Positions 35,284 to 45,700 of a DNA stretch of 64,000 nucleotides are shown here, piece by piece. The DNA lies in the NCBI RefSeq assembly GCF_033568475.1, contig NW_027331831.1, positions 5,766,001 to 5,830,000 on the forward strand, written 5' to 3'. Within the stretch, counting starts at the first letter, position 1. The number at the start of each line of letters is the position of its first letter. A model generated the notes under the pieces. That model made no database searches. It saw only the letters and a list, made by a program, of their open reading frames with translations, and was not told where the DNA came from. The DNA is from Henckelia pumila. Lineage: Eukaryota > Streptophyta > Magnoliopsida > Lamiales > Gesneriaceae. Made by a program: the position numbers and the translations under genes.

Positions 35284-37143
35284 TCAGGCCTCGGTGAGCT
35301 GCTGCAATAGTTTATGATCTCTAAACTGTGATACTGCTGGGATTATGGCATTCCATAAGTTGTAATCAGGAGTAAAATCCCTTCCCACCATTTCCAGAAA
35401 CAACATTAAAGCCTTTTGCGACTCCCCTTCGCTGCAAAAGGCGTCGATTAAGAGACCATAGCTTTCAGAATCAGGCAAGAAGCCTCTCATCTTTAAGTCC
35501 TCCATAAGCCTCATCGCCCTCGTCGCTTTTCTCTGCTCGCAGAGACCGTTGATCAAACCATTAAAAGTTGAAGCGATGGGAAAATAACCGAGGCCGATCA
35601 TTTGGTTCATGAGCTCAACAGCTTCCTTTATGCATCCTTTCTCACAAAATCCTTGAATTAAACTTGCATAAATAAGAGCACTTGGGCATCTTCCTGCTGC
35701 AGTCATCTCATCGAAAACTTTCTTGGCTTCAACGATATGGCCATCCTGACACCAACTCAGGATTCTTGAACTCATATCTACAGCTGTTGGAAACAAATTT
35801 CTCATGTTTTTTAGAAACTCGAGAGCTTCCGTTGTTACATTCTCCCTGTATAAACCATACAGAATGCTATTGTATGGATTGATACGACCAAGAGAACTCC
35901 CTTTACCCTCTTCCATTAGTTCGAAGATCTTGAGCCCCTCCCGAGTCCTTCCACTCGAACACAGTCCATGAATTAACGTCTCAAAGGTGGCAAAATCCCA
36001 TTTTACACCAGCCCTTTTCATTTCATGGAACATGTCCAGAGCTGAATCCAACATCCCAGACTCACAGAAACCTGCAATCAAAATATTATAGGTGTCGGTG
36101 TTTGGTAGGCATCCTTTCATCTCCATCTGTTTTAGAAAGCCAAGTCCCGCTCTCACTTTCCCTGCTCTGACAAAGCCCTCAATTAGAGTGTTGTGAGCCA
36201 CGACATCAAGCGTCCCTCCCTTTCCCTCCACTCTCCTTAATACCTCAGCTGCCTCAGACACACGCCCAGCATTGCACAGAACTTTCACCACCTTAGTCAC
36301 TGAAACAACATCTGGTAGAAAACCGTTGTCAAAACACTTCTCCATCAACACAAGAGCAGGAACTAGATTGTTTTCATTGCAATATGCTGATATCAAAATG
36401 TTGAAAGTAACGTCACTATAGTCCTCCATTTCACTCATTAGGCTCCTAGCTCGTCCCACCTTACCGTTCTTACAAAGAGCATAAATTAACGTATTATACA
36501 CAACAACATTTATCTGAAGTCCATGAGTCTTCATCACTTGCAAAAGTTTGAATCCATCCCCAATTCTATTTGTCAAGCAAAAACCTTTCATCAAAATCCC
36601 ATAAGTGTAATCATCACCCTTTAAATCACTACCCATTATTTTCTTCCTATAGAATTCTCTTGCAATATCAATATCTTCCTTCGCTAAAACATCAAGAATT
36701 GAGTTCAACAATTTCAAAGAAGGGGCCTTCCCAAATTTAGGAAGCAAGTTGAGCACTCTGGTTACTTCCTTTATCATTCTAGCTCGTCCATAACCTCGGA
36801 CAATTGTGATGAAAATATCATCACCTGGGCCTGAACCTATTGATTCAGGCATTTCTTCGAGCAGTTGCTCTACAGTCTCAAATTCACGGAAAGTGCACAG
36901 CTTGTGGATCAAAGCTCGATATGTGGACGTAGTGTGGGTGAAGTTTGGTATCTCAGATGCCCATTTAAAAGTTTGAAGAGCTTGGCTAGCTGTTTTTTGC
37001 TCTAAAAGGAGATGTGCAATTTGCTGGTGAGTTGGGACCAGGGCAGGGGATACCGAGATAAATCTTGATTGAACGGAGAAAATTAGCCGCTTTTGGATGA
37101 ATCTTGAGGTTAAAAGTTTTGAAAGGCTGCAAAATCTTGGCAT
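35284..37143 (-). CDS. P-class PPR protein, probably mitochondrial
   Basis: One exon of 619 residues starting at the ATG at 37143 ([15 protein letters not shown]). The N-terminal 30 residues are rich in Arg, Ser and Phe without acidic residues, like a mitochondrial presequence. From about residue 60 to the end it is built of tandem 35-residue P-type PPR motifs (for example [40 protein letters not shown]), about fourteen by eye, with no E or DYW tail. Such proteins bind organellar RNA and stabilise or process it. Overall wording resembles Arabidopsis At2g17525 from memory, not from a search. It is divergent to the next PPR gene with 74 bp between start codons. Confidence 0.9.
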   Translation of the reverse strand: MPRFCSLSKLLTSRFIQKRLIFSVQSRFISVSPALVPTHQQIAHLLLEQKTASQALQTFKWASEIPNFTHTTSTYRALIHKLCTFREFETVEQLLEEMPESIGSGPGDDIFITIVRGYGRARMIKEVTRVLNLLPKFGKAPSLKLLNSILDVLAKEDIDIAREFYRKKIMGSDLKGDDYTYGILMKGFCLTNRIGDGFKLLQVMKTHGLQINVVVYNTLIYALCKNGKVGRARSLMSEMEDYSDVTFNILISAYCNENNLVPALVLMEKCFDNGFLPDVVSVTKVVKVLCNAGRVSEAAEVLRRVEGKGGTLDVVAHNTLIEGFVRAGKVRAGLGFLKQMEMKGCLPNTDTYNILIAGFCESGMLDSALDMFHEMKRAGVKWDFATFETLIHGLCSSGRTREGLKIFELMEEGKGSSLGRINPYNSILYGLYRENVTTEALEFLKNMRNLFPTAVDMSSRILSWCQDGHIVEAKKVFDEMTAAGRCPSALIYASLIQGFCEKGCIKEAVELMNQMIGLGYFPIASTFNGLINGLCEQRKATRAMRLMEDLKMRGFLPDSESYGLLIDAFCSEGESQKALMLFLEMVGRDFTPDYNLWNAIIPAVSQFRDHKLLQQLTEA

Positions 37144-37217
37144 GGGTTTCGTCAAGTTTCAAGCTTTCTCTTGAATCATCAAATTACTTCAAATATAAAT
37201 TAAGTCGCAGCATTGGC
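37144..37217. promoter_or_regulatory. 74-bp divergent spacer between two PPR start codons
   Basis: All that separates the two ATGs is 74 bp, so each gene's leader and promoter must overlap the other's leader or coding region, unless transcription starts inside this spacer for both. No TATA box was seen. The likely arrangement is a shared bidirectional promoter with overlapping transcripts. Confidence 0.6.
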
Positions 37218-38774
37218 ATGTACAAGAGAGCAGCAGAGCAAGATTGCCTCACTCTACTTCAGCTCTGTAACTCTTTCTCCAAACTCAGTCAATTGCATAG
37301 TTTCATTCTAAAGCTCGGTTTTCAAAGTAACCCCTTAATCCTCACAAAGTTCACTTCTATCTCCTCACACCTCAATGTCATTGACTATGCCTCATCCCTC
37401 ATTTTATCCCCAGAATCAGAACCCCATTGCTACGATTCCTTCCTTTTCAACACTGTTATTAAAGCCTATGCAGAGACGAACAGTTTTAAGCGTACTGCTA
37501 TATGCTATTACAGAGAGATGCTATTTTACGGAGTTAGGCCTAACAACTACACGTACCCATTTGTTCTGAAGGCGTGCGCCGGCATTGGGGACTTGGATTT
37601 GGGCAAAACGATTCATGTGTCAGTTTTCAAACTTGGGTTCAGTATGGATGCCCATGTTTTGAACTCTTTAATTCATATGTATTGCAGATGTGAAAACGGG
37701 ATTGACATGGCAGAGAAGCTGTTTGATGAAATGTCCAAGTGCGACTCAGTTCCTTGGAGCGCGATGATTGGTGGGTATGTGAGGTGGGGTATGCCAAATG
37801 AAGCCGTCAAGCTGTTTAGAAGAATGCAGATTGCCAGGGTGAGGCCAGATGAGATAACCATGGTGATGGTGCTGTCTGCCTGCGCTGATTTAGGTGCACT
37901 TGAGCTTGGGAGGTGGGTCGAGTCTTACATAGATCGAGAGAAGTTTGAGAAGAACTCTGAACTGTGGAATGCATTAATCGACATGTTTGCAAAGTGTGGT
38001 GATGTTGATAAAGCATTGCGGTTGTTTAGGAACATGTGTGAGAGTAAGAGGAGTATTGTTTCTTGGACATCCGTAATTGTAGGTATGGGGATGCATGGCC
38101 GTGGCCTGGAGGCAGTTAACTTTTTTGAGGAGATGAAGGGAGCAGCTGGGTTGGTGCCTGATGACGTTACATTCATCAGTTTGCTATCTGCTTGTAGCCA
38201 TTCTGGTCTAGTCGACAAGGGAAAGCAATATTTTGATTCAATGGTAAATGAATTTGGAATCACACCTAGGATTGAGCATTATGGATGTATGGTAGACTTG
38301 TTCAGCAGGGTTGGACTGGTGAAAGAGGCTGTGGAATTTGTAAGTAAGATGCCCATTGATCCGAATCCTGTAATATGGCGAACCTTAGTTGCTGCGTGTC
38401 GTGCAAATGGTGAGCTGAATTTGGGTGAAAGAATAGCCAAGGAGCTGATGGTTAATCAGCCAGTGCATGAGTCCACCTATATTCTACTTTCTAATTTATA
38501 TGTCAAAATGATGGATTGGGAAAAGAAAAGCACCATCAGGACAGCAATGGGGAAGAAGGGGATCAGAAAGGTTCCTGGTAGTGCTATGATAGAGCTTGGT
38601 GGTGTGATTTATGAGTTCGTTGCCGGAGATAGAACTCACAAAGAGCACCAGAAAATTTATGAAATGGTAGATGAGATGGAGAGGAGGTTGAAGAGTGGTG
38701 TATATGGTGCCACAACCTCCTGCATTTTGCTTGACATTGATGACGAAGACAAGGAGGTTGCTCTTAAGTCTTAA
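37218..38774 (+). CDS. PLS-class PPR protein ending in E/E+ motifs
   Basis: One exon of 518 residues starting at the ATG at 37218 (MYKRAAEQDCLTLLQLCN). PLS-type repeats run from about residue 75 (for example FLFNTVIKAYAETNSFKRTA, LWNALIDMFAKCGDVDKALR), then an E motif (NPVIWRTLVAACRANGELNLGE) and an E+ motif with VPGSAMIELGG and HKEHQKIYEMVDEM. The protein ends at CILLDIDDEDKEVALKS, exactly where DYW-class proteins continue into the deaminase domain. Such factors specify C-to-U editing sites in organelles; without a DYW domain they recruit one in trans. Decayed DYW words lie just past the stop. The frame upstream is open but has no ATG before 37218. A clear presequence was not seen. Confidence 0.9.
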   Translation: MYKRAAEQDCLTLLQLCNSFSKLSQLHSFILKLGFQSNPLILTKFTSISSHLNVIDYASSLILSPESEPHCYDSFLFNTVIKAYAETNSFKRTAICYYREMLFYGVRPNNYTYPFVLKACAGIGDLDLGKTIHVSVFKLGFSMDAHVLNSLIHMYCRCENGIDMAEKLFDEMSKCDSVPWSAMIGGYVRWGMPNEAVKLFRRMQIARVRPDEITMVMVLSACADLGALELGRWVESYIDREKFEKNSELWNALIDMFAKCGDVDKALRLFRNMCESKRSIVSWTSVIVGMGMHGRGLEAVNFFEEMKGAAGLVPDDVTFISLLSACSHSGLVDKGKQYFDSMVNEFGITPRIEHYGCMVDLFSRVGLVKEAVEFVSKMPIDPNPVIWRTLVAACRANGELNLGERIAKELMVNQPVHESTYILLSNLYVKMMDWEKKSTIRTAMGKKGIRKVPGSAMIELGGVIYEFVAGDRTHKEHQKIYEMVDEMERRLKSGVYGATTSCILLDIDDEDKEVALKS

Positions 38775-38900
38775 CAGACAGCGAAAAGCTGGCTATTGCG
38801 TTCATGCTTGTGTAAACATCCCGTGGATCTTGCTCAAGTTCGGATCGATAAAACTTCATGTGTTTATGGTGATTGCCACTCAACTGCCAAGGTGATTTTA
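38775..38900 (+). pseudogene. Remnant of a DYW domain in the 3' flank
   Basis: Two frames after the stop carry DYW words in the right order: SEKLAIAF (38780-38803) and CVYGDCHSTAKVI (38859-38897), the latter including the zinc-binding CGDCHS-like block. They are in different frames and interrupted by stops, and the final part of the domain was not found. This is a host-gene remnant from an ancestor with a full DYW domain. Confidence 0.75.
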
Positions 38901-40551
38901 CATGATGGGATTGTATTGAGTTGTTTTCTATGGTTGCTAAAGCTTAATGTTCATGTAAAATGAAACTTGAAATCTAACCTACTTTGTTACAACCTTCAAT
39001 TTTGCAAGTTGTTTCAACCATGTAATTGTTTGTTTCAGATCATGCCTTGAACTCTGTAAAACCCACCCAAATCCTTTCCGACCAGTTCTCATGAATTATT
39101 TAACAACTACATCACATCAAAAAAAAAAAATAATAATTACAATTTAATATTAAAAAGGGAAAAATAATTGTGCCCACCCTCTAATAAGCACAACCATTAG
39201 CAGCCACCAAAGTCAATATCAAGGTTAGGTATGGGGGAAGAAAAATTGTTTTAAAAAAAAGGTCAGCATCCCAACGATTTCATGTACACACACACACACA
39301 CACCAAGTTGAAAATTTTAGGAGAAAAATTATTTTACAAGTTTTCAAATTATACATGAATAATATTGTACTCAATCTCGATTAAATTACTATTAACATCA
39401 ATACATGTATTAATTACTTTTGCTTTGGAGTCCTATACTTCAGGCAATCCTAATTTTCCAAAGTCAACACTCAGCCATAACTAGAGCATTTCAAGGCTTT
39501 TTATGTTCTACGCGTTTTATCATGTAATAAATAAATTACATAAACTTATCTTTTAGCAGCAAACACAAAATAAAATATAAATTTTGTCACATCTTCTCTA
39601 GTCCCTATATGATTATTTTAAAATCCTTTGATCACTCAATCTCACAAGACAAAGGAAAAGTTGACCATGGTGTAGCCTTTTATAGACTAAACAAACTTTA
39701 ATTGATAGATGTAGCTTAACTAAAGAATTTCACCAAATACCATTTAGAAATCAAATCTGCACAAATTAGCTGTCACTGTGTCCTTACTTTACAATGGGAT
39801 GCAAAAAAAAAAGAGGGTCAATTCCAAAAAATATTGTACAATTACATGATAATGCAAGCTAAGGAAATGTGAACAACTCATGTTACAACAAATTTGACTT
39901 CTTCCATCACAAAATATAATAACAGTTTTTTCCAAGACATTCATTAGTTAATAGTCTTCTAGCACATGCTAATTCACCTGCCCTTCAACTTCACTTGTCT
40001 TTTTAATGACAGATAAATTAATTAATTCAAACCAGAAGGGGAAAGAACCTGCAAAGCCAGCTAAATTTCATGAAAGAATACTCTAGGAGCTTTACATGGC
40101 AAGAAATGAAAAAGGGGTGAAGTGTTTAAATGTTTCAGAGAAACTTAAAGTTCCATTTAATGAACAGAATTAGAAATCTTTTGTAGGAACAAGAAAACTA
40201 TGCAGCATTTCATCGATTCACATTAAGGTTCACTCTTTTAACACAGCATATCTTGGTGAGAAGTGAGAGTCAATATTAACCACATAGAGATTGAATAACA
40301 AAAAGACTAAGACCATTGTACATAAGATTCAAAAACGTGAAATCTGATAAAATTTTGAAGTGTATTCGAGTTCTTTTTAACTATACTAAACAATGCATAA
40401 ACCCCATACTGAGAAAGAAATCTAGATCTTGATCTGAAAAGCCACAATAACCCAAAAGAAAGAAAGGAAAAAAGACCCAAATTTCTCACTCACATTTATT
40501 CCAAGAACCCTTGTGTAAACTCTTTTTTGTATGAATATTTAACCAATACAA
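38901..40551. other. Spacer between PPR and translocator genes
   Basis: AT-rich. An (AC)n microsatellite lies at about 39287-39303. The right part should contain the translocator's 3' UTR. No gene was seen. Confidence 0.4.
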
Positions 40552-41604
40552 TTAAGCCTGTGCATCTCCTTTCTTTCCCATTCCATCTTCTTCCCTCTCA
40601 TCCAGCAGCTTCGTTGCCTCCTCATCTGCTGGCGGTGCCTTCTTCTGTGCCTCCTTGGCCTTCAAAGCCTGCAACTTGGAGTGATTGTAATACGCAACTC
40701 CCAAAAAGGCCAACCCATAACCAAACAAATTCAATGGCGTCACTGTATCCTTAATCACAGACCAAGAAAAGGCAATCAATAGCCAATCCTTCACCACCCC
40801 AGCCACATTCATGGTCAAAGCTGAAGTCTTGCCCACCAGCAAGAACACAGCCAAGTTCAAAGCAAACGCGCACAGAGAGTTGGTCCCAAAAATAGCGAAA
40901 TCAAAATGAAACCCGGATTTCTGCCTCAACAACAACGGGTACTCCACAAAAAGCCACGGAATGGAAAGAAAAGCCAAACAGCTAGGTGCTACGTAGTAAA
41001 GCGAAGTAATGGGGTTCAAATTGATCCCTTTCGAAGTCAACAAGATCTGAATCATTACCAACCTCGTAGCCTCAAAAAGAACGGCACCAAGTTGAAGCAG
41101 AACCCCCCAAGAATCATACTTGGCCTCACCAAAAGCAGCCACCGCAACTCCCACAGAGATTGCAAGCATGTTAAGCATGGTGTTGCTCTTGAAAGCATCT
41201 TTCTTGAAGAGAATCCCGATAGAATAAACAGCAACAGGCATCAATGCTTTCAGCATTTGAATGAAGGAGACGGATAGGTATATGTAAGCCGAGTTGGATA
41301 GCCACAGGGAGAGAGCATACAGAGCCCCGATTGGAACCACGGAGGTTAGGTACACGCGGCGGGTCAGCGCCACCGGGTCCACGATCTTGAACAGGCGGAC
41401 GGCGGCGAAAGCCAGAGAAGAGCAGAAGGCCATGTGAATCATAGTTAGGGAGATGGGAAAAGGCCAATTGTAGAGCTTGTGGTCGAGGATGTACTTGTTG
41501 TACACAATGACTGTGAATGAGAGGAAAATCCATACGGAGACATACGTATACGAGAGGATGATCTTCTTCACCACCCCATCTGAGAGGGCCTCATTTTTAC
41601 CCAT
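40552..41604 (-). CDS. Nucleotide-sugar/triose-phosphate translocator family protein (KT group)
   Basis: One exon of 350 residues starting at the ATG at 41604 ([20 protein letters not shown]). About ten hydrophobic segments cover residues 15-300 and carry the family strings [37 protein letters not shown], and the [20 protein letters not shown] motif of the KT subgroup of nucleotide-sugar transporters. The C terminus is charged (AKEAQKKA…DEREEDG), as in Arabidopsis At4g32390/At2g25520. These proteins sit in Golgi or related membranes; substrate is not certain for this subgroup. The frame is open upstream through a GGC-rich stretch (41605-41645) but has no earlier ATG. Confidence 0.93.
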   Translation of the reverse strand: MGKNEALSDGVVKKIILSYTYVSVWIFLSFTVIVYNKYILDHKLYNWPFPISLTMIHMAFCSSLAFAAVRLFKIVDPVALTRRVYLTSVVPIGALYALSLWLSNSAYIYLSVSFIQMLKALMPVAVYSIGILFKKDAFKSNTMLNMLAISVGVAVAAFGEAKYDSWGVLLQLGAVLFEATRLVMIQILLTSKGINLNPITSLYYVAPSCLAFLSIPWLFVEYPLLLRQKSGFHFDFAIFGTNSLCAFALNLAVFLLVGKTSALTMNVAGVVKDWLLIAFSWSVIKDTVTPLNLFGYGLAFLGVAYYNHSKLQALKAKEAQKKAPPADEEATKLLDEREEDGMGKKGDAQA

Positions 41605-42484
41605 CGGTGGTGGCGGCGGCGGCGGCGCGGCGGCGGCGGAGGTTCTCGGGGAGGATGGAAGAGCAGATGTCACTCATACAATTGTGGGGAAAGAAGCGGA
41701 GAGGGGAGAGAGTTTTATGGAAGGGTGTAATTAATACAAAAGTAGACTTTACTTTTAATTTATTGTTTAATTTAGTTATTAATTATTAATTTAAGAATCC
41801 ATCTTTTTGCATATATATTTAAATTAATTATTAATTCATCGTAATTTGAAGTGCATCTTCATGTATAATTGTTATTTATTATTAATTAATGATTAATAAG
41901 ACATTAAAAAGATATTTATTAGTCCAGATTTGGTTCATTTATGTTCTTTCATCTCAATTATACTATTGTTTTTCATACAAATTAAGGATGCTATAACTTA
42001 TACAGACAAATTTCCTAATACATTCTCATTGAACGAAATTGAGAAAACAAATTCAATACAATTATACACGGAAAACAGAAATATATCGGTAAAAGAGATT
42101 ATTTATTACATAGGAAGAGTATTATGTATTTTGGAAGAACGAAAAAAGAAACGTTGTTTATATGATTAGGACGAGAGTTGTAGTTTTTATACCATTAGTG
42201 ATATGCTTTTAACACCTTATTGTATGATATATCTTTTCTAACATATATTAAAGTCGATATTTTTGAAATAATTTAAATGGTGGAGATGGTATTTAAAAAT
42301 AATTGCAATGAACAATTTAGGAAATTTAACTTGGTAAATCTAATAATTAATAATAAATAAATTATGAAATTTATATACTCAATATATGTAATGTGAAACG
42401 AGACTTTCAAATTTTTAGAAATTCCAACTTGCTTTTACTCTGACTTCAAGTCCAAAATTTTAAAATAACTTCACTTCAATCTCT

Positions 42485-42488
<4 letters not shown>
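41605..42488. other. Translocator 5' flank, AT-rich
   Basis: Begins with a (GGC)n-type leader segment (41607-41640), then becomes AT-rich. No gene was seen. Confidence 0.4.
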
Positions 42489-42525
<37 letters not shown>

Positions 42526-42670
42526 TCTTCTTCTTTTCTTTTTCTTATTTCCAATTCAAAATTTCATCATCATTCTTAAATACAAAGGATACTTAATATA
42601 TATATTGTATTTAAGAATGATGGCGAAATTTTGAATTGGAAAGAAAAAAGAAGAAGAAAGAAGAAGATAA
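42489..42670. repeat. (TA)n tract and palindromic MITE
   Basis: A (TA)n run of about 35 bp is followed by inverted arms (about 42522-42584 and 42608-42669): ATTTCATCATCATTCTTAA facing TTAAGAATGATGGCGAAAT, with CTTCTTCTT / AAGAAGAAG outer parts. The same association of a palindrome and (TA)n is seen at 3262-4062. Confidence 0.65.
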
Positions 42671-43585
42671 AACTCAATAATTGTATTCCATATTTGACAA
42701 AGTAAAATGTGTGGCATAATCTGGACTACATGAGATGGGATAAAACATGTAGAATTAATCAAACAAAATGTTGACTTTACCGAATTTTTTAGACTTTTTC
42801 CGAGATTTATTTCATTCGTCTCTTTCCGATGTCACCCTTGTCTCTGTCCATTTCATTTTTATTAGTATTATTTTTTCCCCCAATTTTTGGAACATAGGCA
42901 GCAAATGATTATTGATTTTCAGACGCACTTTTATTTAATTTTTTTTCCACAACAACTATTAATTTTAGAGTGAAAAATTAAAGAATCAAATGTTTTCACC
43001 TTTTGACAGCGTAATTAGAATCAATATCACATTACACATATGTGCAAACATATTGAGATAGAAAGCATTTAAGCATATGCAATATGAGGATTTTATTGAA
43101 TAGATTTGTGGCCCTTCGATCCCCAGATTAGAAGTTGATAAAAAATTGAGATGAATTCGAGATTCACTTCCATCACAAAAATCGGCCACTTTATTCACAC
43201 GATAGAGTATTTGACTTGGGATTCATATTTGTTCATGTTCAAAATTTTGTGAAAAAAAAGATGAGAAATGCTTTTTTAGAAGCTCTCGCAAACATTACCT
43301 TAATCCAATCAATCCGTGTATTTTCAATCGGGGCTCCAAATCTTTCGAAAACTTGTTGAAACATTACACTTTTGAGTTAGATAATTTCCTCATTTTGCAG
43401 GGGCTCTGTTCCGTCTATGAATTCTTTTTTCTGTAATACAATTTCAGATTTTTGTAACAATCTATTATTATTTTTGTATTGAAATGATATCTTAGTGGTA
43501 GCTACGTATGTGCATTTGTTTTTGTCTGAAAAACCCAGCTTGAAAAGTTGTCCAAAGTGTTATTGGCGGCTACGTATTAAAGATA
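42671..43585. other. AT-rich spacer
   Basis: No gene or clear repeat was seen. Near 43258-43295 a part-copy of the words in the next hairpin occurs (AAAAAAGATGAGAAATGC, AGAAGCTCTCGCAAAC). Confidence 0.35.
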
Positions 43586-43690
43586 ATGTTTGAGAAAGCT
43601 TTCAAAAAACACTTTTCAACTTTTTTTTAACAAAAATTTTGTTAAAAAAAAGATGAAAAGTGATTTTTAAAAGCTTTCTCAAACACTACT
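43586..43690. repeat. Short hairpin MITE
   Basis: TGTTTGAGAAAGCTTTCAA … ACACTTTTCAACTTTTTTTT faces the inverted AAAAAAAAGATGAAAAGTG … AAAGCTTTCTCAAACA, so about 105 bp form one hairpin. No coding content. Confidence 0.7.
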
Positions 43691-43979
43691 AAAATATCCA
43701 ACGAGCCTTTTTCGCTTTCCCAGATTCCATATGCAAAGCTTAAAATCTTCAGTCCCTCATTTTAGCTTACAGGTTTGTATGTCTAAAGTTTAATAATGAC
43801 TTCTTTGAGTCGTGAAATCTCCCAACGTAAAAAAAATAATTAAATAAATAAAGTATTCGATGGTATTATGGAGATATCAAAATTATACCATAACACCAAA
43901 CGTCAGCTTGATTTTGTATTTGTCAAAAATTGCCCAACGTAACTGTCTATTCGATGATGATGATTATAAGGTATGAACA

Positions 43980-44326
43980 TGTTAGGTTATAAACCCATGA
44001 GATGTCCATATAACATTGTCGATCCCTTGAGAAGCCGACGTCCGCGGCCTACTCTAGGCGGCTTTCACTCACCTTTCAGTATTCAGTGTATGCATTCATG
44101 CACCTTAATCCGGCCTATAATTTTTCCAATTATCGACACTGATCCGATGATAACCCTTTTCTAGGTCGCCCCTTCCGCTACGTCGGCTCTCAACGAGAGC
44201 ACCAAATATTAGGTTATAAACCCATAAGGTGTCCATCCCAAAAGGCTTGCCTATTGGATGGGGTTGTCTCATGAGTTTATAACTAAATGTAATTAGTTAA
44301 ATATTTCAATGTGAGATATCATATTA
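43980..44326 (+). mobile_element. TRIM-like small LTR element
   Basis: Two direct copies of TTAGGTTATAAACCCAT-type sequence bound the element: a shorter one at 43980-44015, starting TGTTAGG and ending TAACA, and a longer one at about 44207-44326. Between them lie about 190 bp with no coding capacity. GAACA flanks both sides (43975-43979 and 44327-44331) as a 5-bp target duplication. Size and structure fit a terminal-repeat retrotransposon in miniature. The two terminal repeats differ in length, so it is a fossil. Confidence 0.55.
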
Positions 44327-44524
44327 GAACAAAACACAATCTGCTCTTCAAACAGCAAACACGTTTTTAATATTCATATTCAACCAGCTTTGATTTTCCC
44401 GACAGTGGTTCGATTGACATATTCGTTCTATATTAATTATGACCCTTTTATTAAATTACGAATTTCATCATAATAGTTGGAGTAATTGAGGACTCACTAA
44501 TCCATTGGTTGGTTAAATTAGTTT

Positions 44525-44738
44525 TTTTTAAAAAAAAAATTATATGCCGATGAAACCCGCAACCGTTTCCCTTCAACTCGGACCGAGTAAACCTTCATTC
44601 TATTGTAATATCCTGCAAACGACGCTAACTAGTTAAATCACACTACGCGAACATACTTGTTCAAGAAAGTGTTGCTGAGGCGAATCGAACACATAATCAT
44701 TGATCTAACACTCACCTACTATACCAACTCAGATACCC
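44525..44738 (-). mobile_element. tRNA-derived SINE
   Basis: Read on the minus strand it starts GGGGTATCTGAGTTGGTATA (A-box-like) and has GTGTTCGATTCGCC (B-box-like) about 45 bp on, followed by an unrelated body and a run of ten T at the 3' end with eight A after it. About 210 bp. The pattern is that of plant SINEs; the exact family was not recognised. Confidence 0.6.
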
Positions 44739-45700
44739 CTCGAAGGCTGACTTTTGTATTCATACGAAGGATTACACACACATAAGTAGCGAGGATCAAT
44801 CATCTGTATATTTGAGTAAAACGATTATACCCAAAATGACGAATTACTGCACAACCACCATAATCAAGAAAAAAGGTTGCAGTGTGTTCTGAAAATTTAT
44901 TGAACTCAGATAAAATGGAATTATACATGATACAATATCCCCTGTACACAAACTATTTGGACAAAACTAATAGTTAAATCGACTTGAAGATCGGGTAACA
45001 GGAATCAAAACAAATAATTATACAACGGTGTCCATAGATTTCAAACCTCAAACAAACTTTTATCCAAGAGGGGAAATATAAATTAGGCAATAAGTACCAA
45101 CTAGAAAAAGGAAATGGAAATCTGAGTAAACATGTCAACTAGGAATTTTACAGGTAATTAAAGTTCCAAGATGATCCCATTCACTAACCGGTGAAGCAAG
45201 ATTTGTAAGCTTTTGTTCGCCTTCCATACCCAGGATTAGCTGTATCCTGTTGTACAATGGACACAGAGATCACACACAGAGATCACCGAGCACATAGAAA
45301 AAAGAATCTGAACAATGAATGAAGCTAAAGAAACATAAATGTCGATTCACATTAGTGTGCTTAATATTATTTCACGGTGAGAGTCCGTGCAAAGCAAAAG
45401 GACATGGTGTTGCTTGGACTAAACTTGATGCATTGGTGACTCAGGAGGCAAACTAAAGAACATATATTTAGGGAAAAATAAGATTTTCTGGTGTCGGGTC
45501 GGTTCTTGTATTTAAGAAAATACAAGTGAATCTTAAATATTTTGTAACAGAATATCAATTTGCCTACCGGCTACCACCTCAATGTGTCAAATCGTGCTCA
45601 AAGTGAAGCAATATAAACAAATTATTGCACCCAATACAAATCTTGCCCTAAAACATAATGCAAAATGAGGAAGGTGTTTCTTCCTGTAAATACTGCTTAC
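44739..45700. other. 3' flank of the DUF1644 gene
   Basis: No gene or repeat was recognised. Part should be the 3' UTR of the gene on the minus strand. Confidence 0.4.

Noticed and set aside
37104-37217. Longer N terminus for the PLS-PPR protein
   Set aside because: The frame is open but has no ATG upstream of 37218.
41605-41673. Proline- and alanine-rich N-terminal extension of the translocator
   Set aside because: It would need a non-ATG start; it is translated GGC-repeat leader.
40906-41734. Plus-strand open frames opposite the translocator gene
   Set aside because: Shadows of the minus-strand single-exon gene; no own features.
44670-44738. tRNA gene
   Set aside because: A and B box-like strings are present but no cloverleaf with acceptor stem forms, and the body continues as a SINE.
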